Source: Dastarcus helophoroides
Taxonomy: Eukaryota; Arthropoda; Insecta; Coleoptera; Bothrideridae
Length of the DNA: 64,000 nucleotides
Assembly (NCBI GenBank): GCA_028583605.1
Contig: CM053325.1
Span: forward strand, 59,354,813 to 59,418,812
Direction: 5' to 3'
Shown: positions 11,501 to 23,500 of the stretch, piece by piece
Layout: every line of letters begins with the position of its first letter
Position numbering within the stretch: the first letter of the stretch is position 1
The notes under the pieces: generated by a model
Databases searched by the model: none
What the model was told of the DNA's origin: nothing
The model's input: only the letters and a program-made list of their open reading frames with translations
Translations under genes and position numbers: made by a program

Positions 11501-14500
11501 AGTCAAAATCTCTTAAAATATTTTTTAAATTAAGGTCTTTTTTACGGCTTTGTAAAATGTCGAAATTTCAAAATATAATTTTATTAATCAATGCCTTTCT
11601 ACGCTTTTGGAAAAATGTGGACTTTGAACTTTAACCTTGAAATGTCGAGAAAAAGTCGAAATTTTGGATAATAAAAAATTGATATTAAGGTCAAAATTTA
11701 GAAAAAAAAGTTGAAATTTGACAACAAAAAAACGAAATTCTGAGCTTAAAGCCGAAATTTCGAATTTAAATCCGAAATTTAAAGATGAAAGTCGAAATTT
11801 CGAGAAAAAAGTCGAAATTTCGAGAAAAAAGTCGGAATATCTAAAAATATTGTTTTTAATCAATGTCCTTCTTACGCTTTTGTAAAATGTCGAAGTTTCT
11901 AAATATAATATTTTTTTAATTAATGCCTTTCTACACTTTTGTAAAATGTCGACTTTGAACTCGAAATATCGACTTTTTTCTCAAAAATTCTACTTTAATC
12001 TTGAAATGTCAAGAAAAAAGTCGAAATTTTGGGTAATAGAAAATTGAATTTACTGAACGTACCCTAGTGTCAATATTAAATTGTAAAAGAGTTGGTGCTT
12101 AGAATATAGTCTTATATTCTAAGGGTTGGTGCGGCTTAACTGTCATCTGTCTAACTTAATAATAGAATAAGAAATTTCGACTTATCTTGAAATTTCGTGA
12201 AAAAAAGTTGAAATTTCGAGATTAAAGCCGAAATTTCGACTTTATCTACGACATTTCCTCAAAACAAGTCGAAATTTGGAGAATAAAGTAGAAATTTCCA
12301 CTTTAATTTCCAGTTTAAACTTCATATTTCTAAATAATTTTTATAAAATGCCCTTTCTACATCTTCGTAAAAAACCAAAATTGCATAAATAAAAAACAAA
12401 GCAGAAAATAAATATGTATCGGATTTTTTTAATTAGGAATAAATAATTAAAATATAAATATTAGTGTTTAAAATCCAAGAAAAAACTTTCAAAATTAAAC
12501 TACGCCAATTCATTGTTATCATTCAAGTCTTATTAGAAATGTTTAAAACTTTCACCAACAAGGCGATTAATCGGAAATCGATCTTTCAGCACCCAATTTT
12601 ATCGGAAATTGATACTTTTGCTCACGATTCGAATCGATTCAAAAATCGATTATTTTAAAAAGAAATCGACATCCCTAATCTATTCATACCCTCTTGCGGT
12701 ATCATTAATTAGCAACAATTACATGGAAGTATTTCACCAATTGAACTCGCATTATTAATAGGGAGATGCCATACAACAGAACAAAATGTATGATACTGAA
12801 TGCGTTAATTCGTATCAGAGGGTAGTTTTACCTGTTTAATATATGGAGAGATGATTCCAATATCTTTGGATGTCAAACCCAAGCGATACAGTTCATTAAC
12901 ATAGTAAAATATTTGGCTGGCTTCGCTTGGATTGAACCAAGAAGGGGAATCAGGCGTTTGGAAATTTTCCCCATTTATACCATGAAAGACGATGGAAGGC
13001 ACTTCTGTTCCCACTTTACTTTTAGGTAAAATTTCCCTTAAACTTGACAGCGTTTTTGCTTCTTTACTTTCAACTGGAGAAATCTGAAACGATAATAAAA
13101 CCTTAAATTGGAGCAAAGCTTCCAAAGGTCGAGTTTAGTTTTTTAATTTCTGTGTTGAACTTGCATCAAGATGCTCGCCGACGTTTTGTTACTTGGTGCT
13201 GAAGCTGAACTGATATCAAAAGTGTTACGACTCGATCGACGCTTTAATTGCGATTTCGCCTTCTAAGGCTTGACGAACACAGAAAGAGCATGTCTTAAAG
13301 CACGTTTAGGCTCGTCTAGCCTCAGTCAGAGTGTTCAACGTCGAGTGTTGGATTTTTGTTTTCAACTTGACGTACATAGGAAGGGCAAAATGTTTTAGAA
13401 ATACAAATCTTGTTCTGCGACAAGGGGACAAAATTTGTATTTCAAGTTTTGAAGATAACCAAGGGCCAGTACGTTCCACCAAAATGTTTTTGTTTGCAAC
13501 AAAACATTTTTAACTAAAATTGTTACGTTCTTTCTATGTGCATCAAGCCTAACCTAAAGCGAGTTCCACACTTAAAGTACCCTAGGAATTTTAAAACACT
13601 TATAATAAATATATTATGACACCATATGGAACTTACTTGGAATGTTTGGAATGCAAACTTTTTACCATCCACAACACATGTGGCGGTAATGACACCAGTA
13701 CTTTTGGAGTTCAATGTCTTTGAAACGTCCTCAGCACCTAGTAACGACGTATTGTCAACCAACATAACTAGGGATGGCAATGATATATCGATATATATTT
13801 TATATCGATAAATTAGCCAAAATAATCGATATTTTGGTATCGATATATTGTCGGCGATAGATTGGAAACATATCGATATTATTTTGAATGTTTTTTTCAA
13901 TTTATTTAACATTTCTTCGGCCCAGTTTGGAAATATTTAAATTTTTTTATGGTTTGTTGACAATTTTCTAAACAATTTTTGAAATGCGACTACGTGATAT
14001 TTAAATTTATTAAAAACGTCACTTCATGACAGTTTACAAATTAAGAGGTTAGTTTATTTTACATAGAATAGAAATAATGAAAAATAGGAGACCAAAAATT
14101 AGATATTGAAAAAATAAAAATTTTTTTTTGGTTTTTTGATAAATTAGGAAAATATAAAAATACATAAAAAAGGTTGTAGCACTGGACAGTTCTTTAAAAA
14201 ATTGTAAAAATTTTTAAAAAGTTTAATCAGTCAGGATTTTCAAAAATAGTAATAATTTTGAAAAAGTTTGAAATTTGCAGTCCGTCTAAATTTTTAAAAA
14301 TAAGTCAAAATATTCAAAAAAGTGGAAAGATCCAAAAAAAAAAGAAAAATAAAATTTTTGCAACAGAATTAAGTAAAAAAGCCGACATTTTTAAATAAAT
14401 CCAAATTTAGAAAAGAGATCATTTTGAAAATCAGTTTTTTAGACAAGAGCGAGAAAATATATCGAAATTAAAAAAAATGATTTTTTCACAACTAGAAAAG

Positions 14501-17500
14501 GCCGCCCGTTAATGCAAAGCATAAAATAGTGGGACATGTTAAGGTATTAAAGTTTAAATTTCAAAAAGAACAAGCCAAAATTTTGAGAAGTGTAAAAATT
14601 TATTAACAAAAATTTTGAAAAAAATCAATCTTTTTTTTTAATAATTTTCTCCGAATTTTGGGTGTAAACTAAAATTTAAACTAAAACTCAAATTTCATTT
14701 TTGTAAATTTTAGGGTTTTTTCAAAATTTGAATTTTTTATCGAAATTCGTAGGGAGTTTTTGAGCTTGAAACTTTTAACATTAAAAATTATTAAGTATCA
14801 AAAAAATTCAAAATCTCTAATTTAACTCCGAAATGTTGAGGTTTTTGTCTAATTTGCAAATGAAATCACAAAATTTCAGCATTTTCTAAAAAATTTATGA
14901 ATTTATTGCATAGGAACTACAAACTTACCTAAAATGTTGAAATTTTCCAAAGACTTTTTTAAATTGTTGATTTACACTCCAAATCTAAGCTTTTTATAAA
15001 TGCTTATCAGATTTTTAAATATTTGGACTTCAATGATAAAAAAGCCATCGAGTCATGAATATAAAAAAAATGTACCTTATTTTTATTTTTCTTTATATGA
15101 CAAAATATCTTCTATCCAATAAATCGATAAATTGCATTTATCGATATATTTATTTCGATAAATTCTACTATCGATATGTACTGCCCGATATATTGTTTGA
15201 TACGATATATCGATATATTTATTTTTTCTGCCATCCCTAAACATAACTGACATGGGTTCAACTTAGAAACCAAAAACTCGTTATGATTTCGAAATAATAC
15301 CAACAACTGGAGGCACGAAAACGTAAAAAAAAATAAAGACATTAGGCGCCACAATCAAATACCTGCTTTATTCCCAAAAATGGTTTCACTTACTGTTGGA
15401 ATAAGATCGTCATTGTAGAATAAAGAGCTGGTGAGTTTGAGCAACTGCGGCAGAGACCTATAATTGTACAGAAGCTTAGTAACTAGTCTCGGATCATAGC
15501 CACCACTCTGCGGAAAACCTTGCGGATCTCTTACATACGGAAATCTGTTTATAATCCTTTCTAGATACGATTCAGCCAATCCACATTCTTCACTTATTTT
15601 CGACATTATCACCGGTCCTAGTTGCAAGGGGTCCCCTGGATAATAATCATAAAAATTTATGCACTCAAATTTAGAAGACCTCACCTGCTAAAATCGCTTG
15701 TCCGGATGATGTATCAAGAAATGACAAAGGTATAAGTACCTCAGGTTCCATAGCTTGTCCCGCCTCATCCACTATTATATGAGTAAAGTGTCCCTTGGGA
15801 AATCCCATAGAATTCAATACAGCTGCAGAACCGCATGTGCTTACGGTTATTCGATGCCTGCCCAAAACTGCAGAGTTCACCCCTGCGAAAATTGATATCA
15901 CCTGAATATCGCATAAAAACCCAATCAATATAAAGTCAAAACCGGATATCAGGGGCGGCCTTAGCCATTGCGAGGCTCCGGGCGGGTAGATCTTTAAGAG
16001 GCCCTCGTCTTTGTGGAATTAGTTTTAACATAGACGTAGTCAGAATAGGGCAGGGTAGGGCGCTTGCCCCCCCCCCCCCCCCCCCAACTCGTGTGGTTAA
16101 CAAAAAACTATATTGAACTGAGGAGACTTTCTCTAAAAAATTTACATTCGAAAAAAGTCGTCCTTCTTTAAGCTATTGATATTTTCTCGAAATTTCGACT
16201 AATTTCACGAAATTCGTCTTTTTTCATAAATTTCTTTGGAAATTTCAAATGTATTCCTAAAATTCAATTTATTTTATCAGAATCTAACTTAACTAAAAAT
16301 TTCGAATTTTTATCTCAAAATTCATCGTTTTATTTTTCGAAATTCTATCATTTCTCAAAATTAGTTTTTTCCGGAAACTTCGACTTCTCTTTAAACTTTG
16401 ATTTTCTGAAAATTTCGACTTTTTTTATCAAGATTTACCCTTTTGCTTAAAACTTGATCGATTTTTTGATAACAATATTTATCTGGAAATTTTTACAATG
16501 ACTTTTTTAGAAATTTTGTAAAAAGACAAAAATTCCGAGAAAATTTCCCTTGGAATGGGGAAATACAACTTGTTTCTCAAAATTTCGACGATTATTTCCA
16601 TACTGGACATTTTCTGACTCAGGCTAGGGCAAAACAGGGTCCATGTCTGCCTCTGATTCAAGCGCTTAAGAGAAAAATCTAGAAATTACATTTTTCTCAA
16701 AATTTGTCCTTTTTCCAAAATTTCGATAAAATTTGACTCTCTCTGAAGAATTTCGAGTGTTTACTAAATTTTGACTTTTTTCTCAAAATTTCGATCTTTT
16801 TTTTTGGTTTTTAAGGGAAAAAATCGAAATTTCCAAAAAAAAACAAATTTAGAAAAATCGAAACTTTGATATTTTTCTCAAAATCCGCCTTTTTTCGCAA
16901 ATTTAAAATTATCCTGAAATCCCATCCTATATGTTCCCGGAAAACTGAATATTTTTCCTGGAAATTCGTATCTTTCTTAAAATGTTGACTTTTTTTTCAA
17001 GACTCGTTTTTTCCAAAAACGCACGGCTATTCTCAAAGTAGCACTTTTTCTTTAAGTTTGAATTTTTTCTAGAAAATTTCGATCTTTGATGCTTCATTTG
17101 GTAATTTTTCTAGAAATGTCGACTGCTTTTCAGAGATTTCGTTTTTTTTAATTCCTTTATTTTTATTAACATCGGGTTTTTCTGAAGATTTTGATCATTT
17201 GGAATTTGATTTTTCAGAACTTTTAACAGGTTTCTTAAAATTTGCCTTTTCCCGATATTTTTTTATCAAAATTCGATATTCAACTTTGCTAAAAATTTTG
17301 AATTTCTCTTAAAATTAGTTTAATTTCGTCTTTTCAGAAATTTCGACTTTATTCTCAAAATTCCACTTTTTGGGCTCTTCTTTCGGAAATCATTTTTTCT
17401 ATCAAAATTAGGCCACTTTTCTCAATATTTTTTTCTTTAAGTTTTGACTTTTTTAAATTTGACTAGAAATTTCATCTTCATATTTCGCCTTATTTTCGAA

Positions 17501-20500
17501 ATATTGACTTTTATTTCAAAATGCCATGTTTTAGTTTCTGGAACTTTCTGGACTTTTTCCTCGAAATTGGCTTTTCCTTTAAATTTCAGTTTTCTCGAAA
17601 TACGTCTATTTTCTCTAAATTAGGTCGCCATATTATCAAAAATTAAAAATGTTGCGAAAAATATTGGGTAATTTCAAGAAAAAGATTTCTTGTACATTCA
17701 ATTTCTTTATTGAAATTTAAATTTTATGTCAAAATTAGAATAAAAAAGTAAACATTTCGAGAAAAGCGTTTTTGGAAATTGCAAATTTTTTCACAACATT
17801 TGGTCTTTGAAAATATTTTGGCATACTTAGAAATTTCGAGTTCTTCTGATAGGTTAGGTTTTTATTCAATTTCGGTTTTCTAAAAAATCCTTTCCCAAAA
17901 TAGGGTTTTTTCAAAAAAACTGGTCGCTTTGGAAATAACGACTTTATTCTACATTTTTCTATCAAAATTGAATTTTCATTTTTTTAATATTCGTTTTTTT
18001 TTCTGATTTTTTTTCAAATTTAAGTTTCCGAAAATTTCATGTTTCTCAAAAGTTGTCTTATTCTGAAAATTTTGACTCGTACTAGAAATAGGGATGTTTT
18101 ATGCTTCTGAAAATTTCCGCTTACAGTGAAAAATTTTTCTCAAAGTTCCAACTTCTTTTGAAAATTACATCTTTTTTCACAAAATTCCACCTTTAAAAAT
18201 ATAATTTTTTCGAATTTTCAACAATTTTTGAAATTTTTCGAAAAGTTAGAATTTTATTTCAAACACGAATTTCGAAACATTCCAACTTTTTCCCAAAATT
18301 CGTTTTTCCTTGTCTATTTCAAAATTAAAATTTCTCTTGAAAATGTTCACTTTTCTTTAAGAGATTTCAACCTTTTTCTCGACATTTCGACGGTATTTTT
18401 TAAAATCGTTATTTTTTTAAATCTTCGAAATTTGGATAGTTTTTAAAGTTTTCCGAAAGGATCGGTTTTTATTCTAGATTCAATGTTCTTACTGTTTTCG
18501 CAAAGTTCGATTCTATTTCCAAATTTCCAAGTTAATCTGAAAAGTCGATTACTCAGTTCATGTAGTTAAATGAAAATATACATATACTCGGAACGTTTTC
18601 GGGTTTTCTTTTTTTATCAATTTTTCAAAATGATTCTTGCCCCTCCCTGAACTAAATCCTGCCTACGCTTATAAATTTCAATGATGATGCTTGACTAGAA
18701 TAGAAATGCAAAGTCATAAATAAATATATTTGGACTTTTAAAATTGTTTATTGGAAACTAAGAAAAATTAATAAACACAAAGATTTTTTTTGGTAGAACG
18801 GTCCGGTCCTTGGGTATCTTCAAAAAGATCCTTCTTGGCTTAAGGGGACAAGTTTTGTCCTTCAATTTTTAAACAGAAAGATAACAAACTATTAATCATA
18901 ATAAATAAGGTGCATTAATGTAATATAAAAGCATAATCCGACGACAGTTGACAGCTGAAATGAAACACGGGAATTCCCCGAATCGTAAACACGAAGAAAA
19001 TGGAGTACTATCAGATTTTGTTTAGCCCTTGCAGTTGGCAGCACTTGTGGCACTGGTACGAAATTTCGTCAATGTGAAAGAGAAGAAAAGGAACATTCAT
19101 TGGAGCGAATGAGACAGATATCAGCGCGATAACTACCACGCAAGGGAGCAGCGAGTCCAGTTTTATAATGCGCGGTTAAGCCTCGAAATTCAAATGAACA
19201 TTAGAATTCGTGCTATTGCGCGAGTGCGCGAGGCCCCCTACAAGAGCGAGGCCCCGGGCGGTTGCCCTGCTTGCCACCCCCAAAGGCCGCCACTGCCGGA
19301 TATAACGACATCATTTACAACGACGCATCGGTTGTTACGACTAAATGGCAAGGTACCGGCGATTATTTTAAAAGCTAACTGTACTGCCAGTTATATTGCT
19401 TTTAACGACTACCGGTTACAGCGTCGGTAGTTTATGGTCCCTTTAATGTCGTTATATCCGGTTTCAACTGTACCTAAAATAAGTCGAGACTGAACGGCAC
19501 TAGAATTTTGGCCAAAACCCAATTTCGACTTCTCGTCTGGTTTCGGCTGAAACCGAAACTTTATTGAAATAATTAAGGTAATAAAATTTCCGCTACGTAA
19601 CCGAGACATAAATACCAGGGTACCACAACTACTCGATTTTTAGCATAAAACGTCCGTGTAGATGTTCAAAGTCTTTTTTTCCCAGAGTTAAAAAAAAATT
19701 AGTTTAACTAAAGATTTTACATACAAACTCGAAATATTTCAGCTAAATTCAGAACTTTGTGTTTACAATCAAAATTTTCATATTTTAATTGTAACTTCAA
19801 CAAGTTATAGTCATAACAAACATTTCACCACACCTTACTAGGGATGTCGATCTTAGATCGATTAATCGAAAAATCGGTTTTTTTCAAGTCTCGAGGTCGA
19901 TTTTTTTAGATCGATCTCAAATATAAGATCGATCTAATGAACGATTCAAATATGCTTAGAATCGGATCGATTTACCTTAGATGCAGGTCACTGTAAATTT
20001 AATGACAACATTTTTTTATTTTTTATGAAAGTGTATTTGTGTCGTTATGTTATTATCCACTTCCATCTACTAGTAATAGCTGCGTTAATAAGCCAACAGA
20101 TGGCAGCACTAACTTTTTTTTTTCATTCATTATGTCGTTGACTGAATAGAAAAGATAACTGTGGTACAGTGTTGCCATATATTTGAAGGTAAAATTCCGT
20201 ACATACGCATTAAAATTAGCGTATACTAATAAAAATTGCCCTACGTTATTTTATTGCCTGTTACCGGTCTTAAAAACTTTTATTTAGTGGTTGAAAACGT
20301 TACACACGTATTAACAAATACATTACAAAATTTGAAAAAAGTTTATTTACTTTTTTGAAGTAAAAATTACAAGAGCGTAGAAAGGATACCATTTTGAAAG
20401 AAATTATCACGGAATGTTGACTTTTCCTCTAAATCCCGAGATTAAAGTCAAAATTTATAGAAAAAACTAGAAATTTCAATTTTTAAATCGATATTTAACG

Positions 20501-23500
20501 AAATGTTGGAAAGACGTAAAAAGGAAATCGATTTAAAAAAAATGTTATTTTTAGAAATTTCGATTCTTTTCTCAAACTTCGACTTTTATTTCAACTTTCG
20601 ACTTTTTTCTCAAACTTCGACTTTTTTCTGGAAATTTTGACTTTTTTTATAAAAATTTGAAGTTTTTCGAAAGTTCGAAAGTTTTTCGAAGGCGTAAAAA
20701 GGAAATCGATTTAAAAAAAATGTTATTTTTAGAAATTTCGATTCTTTTCTCAAACTTCGACTTTTATTTCAACTTTAGACTTTTTTCTCAAACTTCGACT
20801 TTTTTCTGGAAATTTCGACTTTTTTCTGAAAATTTGAAGTTTTTCGAAAGTTCGAAAGTTTTTCGAAGGCGTAGGAAGGAAATTGATTTAAAAAAATGTT
20901 ATTTTTAGAAATTTCGACATTTTTTCTCAAATTTCGATTTTAAGTTCGAAGCTTCGACTTTTCTCTGGAAATTTCGACTTTTTTTGCTCAAAATTTCGAT
21001 TTTTTTCTTAAATTTGGACTTTTTTCTCAAAATTTTGACTTTTTTTCAAATTTCGATTTTTTTCTCGAAATTTCGACCTTTTTTTCAAAATTTCGTTTTT
21101 TTTTCCTCAAATTTCGATTTTTTTCTCGAAATTTTGACCTTAATATCGACATTTGGACATTTTTTTCGAAATTTCGACTTTGAAACTCAAAATTTCGACG
21201 TTTTTTCTCGAAATTTTGACGTTTCTCTCGAAATTTCGACTTTAAACTCAAAATTTCGACTTTGAAACTCGAAATTTCGAGAAAAAGTCGAAGTTTTGAG
21301 TTTAAAGTCGAAATTTCGAGAAAAATGTCCAACTGTCGATAATATGGTCGAAATTTTCAGAAATAAGTCGAAATTTGAGAAAAATGTCGACATTTCGAGA
21401 AGAGTCGAAATTTTGAAATATTTTTTTTCTAACATTTGGATTTTAAGCTCGAAATTTCGATTTTTTTTTCTGAAATTTCGATTTTTTTCTCTCAAAATTT
21501 CGACTTTTTTTCGAATTTTCGACTTTTTCTTGAAATTTCGACTTTTTTCTCAAAATTCGACTTTTTTCTCGAAATTTCGACTTTTTTCTCGAAATTTTGA
21601 TTTTTTTTCTGAAATTTCGATTTTTTTCTCTCAAGATTTTTGACGTTTTTCTCGAAATTTTGACGTTTTTCTCGAAATTTCGACTTTAAACTCAAAATTG
21701 CGACTTTTTTCTTAAATTTCGACTTTTTTCTCAAAATTCGACCTTTTTCTGGAAATTGCGACTTTTTTCTGGAAATCTCAACTTTTTAGAAATGTTACAA
21801 CAAAGGCGTGAAAGGACATCGATTAAAAATAAATGTTATTTTTAGAAATTTCGACTTCTTTTCTCGAAATTTCGATTTTTTCTCAAATTTCGACCTTTTT
21901 CTCAAAATTTCTTAGTTTCTGAAATTTCGATTTTTTTCTCGAAATTTCGACGTTTTTCTCGAAATTTCGACTTTAAACTCAAAATTGCGACTTTTTTCTT
22001 AAATTTCGACTTTTTCTCAAAATTCGACCTTTTTCTGGAAATTGCGACTTTTTTCTGGAAATCTCAACTTTTTAGAAATTTATTTATTTATTTATTTATT
22101 TACTCGTTCCAACAGACTTAAGTCTATAGTGGAAAAATACCTACATACTTAAAAATATAGCATGATAAAAATAAGAACCTAAAATTTAAATGGTATTACA
22201 TAAAAAAAGAAAATGTATAACAAATAAAGAATCCTAATAAATAAAAATAACAGAAATAAAAATAAAATAAAAGGAATCCAATAATTTGGTGTACAGAATT
22301 AATATTAATTTATTGAATAACAATACTACGTAACTCTAAGTAACTGTCTTTTTATACGCGGAGAACTTAAATTGTCAAGAAATATATCTATGTTTTGCGG
22401 AAGGCTATTAGACAAGCGAATGCATCGAAACAATGGGCTGTTATAATGGTGCAAAGTGGATGGGGTAATATGAGAAAATGCCATGGGATAGCGTGTGTTA
22501 GGTCGCGGAACATGAAAGTCAATTTGTCGCAACAAATCCTCAGACCTTATTTTACCAGTAACAATTCTTTGAAAAAGTATTAAGCAGTGCATATTTCTGC
22601 GGCTGGTTAAAGGTACTTCATTGACCATATTTAGCAGCCACCAATAATCACAGTTCCGCTCTGGATAATTTCCATACATTTTAAGAAATACATATTTTGC
22701 AAATTTCCTATTAATTCCTTCCAGCAGATTGTTGTAATTTCCATAGTAAGGACTCCAGACCTGACAACAGTACTCGAGTTTAGACCTTACTAGCGAATAA
22801 TCACAAGATCAAACGAACTTACCTGTGAAGTTCGATCTTGATTATATGAGGTCTCGTCGAAGTAAATAGGATAAATTGTAGTACCTTCATTCTAGGCGAT
22901 ACGATCACATATTTCAAAGAAATAAACAAATCATAAATCTCGTTATGCCCTCACAGTTCCCGCTGCGTATGCACCTCGGCTCCCCATATACTTCAGTCTT
23001 ATTTCAGAGATTATACATTTTTTGCAACTAAATACGGGTTTGGGAATTGGGAGGGACCCTATTTACTTCGACGAGACCTCATATAATCAAGATCGAACTT
23101 CACAGGTAAGTTCGTTTGATCTTGTGATTATATTCGGTCTCGTCTCGTAAATAGGATAAATTGTAGATATTTAGAGTATGTTGCAAAAAATAAACCGTAA
23201 CAAATCATTTAATTGGAAAGAGTATATTAATTAAGCGAAATAAATAAACTGCTTATATTACATCTGAATAAGTGGGTTCTATCCAGATATTATGTCAGTG
23301 GCCACAAAAATATTAGGGTTTAAGTTGAAAAAAAAAAGGTAGTCGCAAGAGGGGTTGCCTACGATATCTCGAGAGGTTTGGATTCTGAATTGAAACCCCA
23401 GTCTGATCTTCCAATAAAATGTTTTATTAATATCTATAGCAAAGGATCTCGAAGTATTGGACTGTAGCTGTTGCCAACAGAGTAGTTAACTTTGAGATAA

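Larger units (their letters stand above)
8611..12677. mobile_element. hAT-like non-autonomous element with T-rich/A-rich repeat arms (copy 1)
   Basis: The ends are TAGGGATGTCGAT and ATCGACATCCCTA. The flanks ATCTATTG (8603-8610) and ATCTATTC (12678-12685) form an 8-bp target duplication with one mismatch. The size is 4067 bp with no transposase. The left ~570 bp and the right ~350 bp are unique and match the ends of the larger copy at 19839-34495. Between them lies a T-rich repeat array, a unique core (about 11050-11215) and the same repeat in reverse orientation. It fills nearly all of armi intron 4. Confidence 0.85.
15939..19464. repeat. Small MITE split by the 15950-19295 hAT element
   Basis: The right arm (19446-19464, ATGTCGTTATATCCGGTTT) is the inverse of a left arm that starts at 15939 and resumes after the hAT at 19296. 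The left arm was cut by the hAT insertion, whose TSD CCGGATAT is part of the arm. Without the hAT the element would be about 180 bp. Confidence 0.65.

Noticed and set aside
12982..13110. Acceptor TTTCAG as the start of armi exon 4
   Set aside because: The phase is incompatible with exon 3; the CAG eight bases downstream keeps the frame and the conserved ESKEAK start.
13626..13912. Overlapping open frames on both strands in armi intron 3
   Set aside because: No recognisable domain, and they overlap the left end of a hAT-like element.
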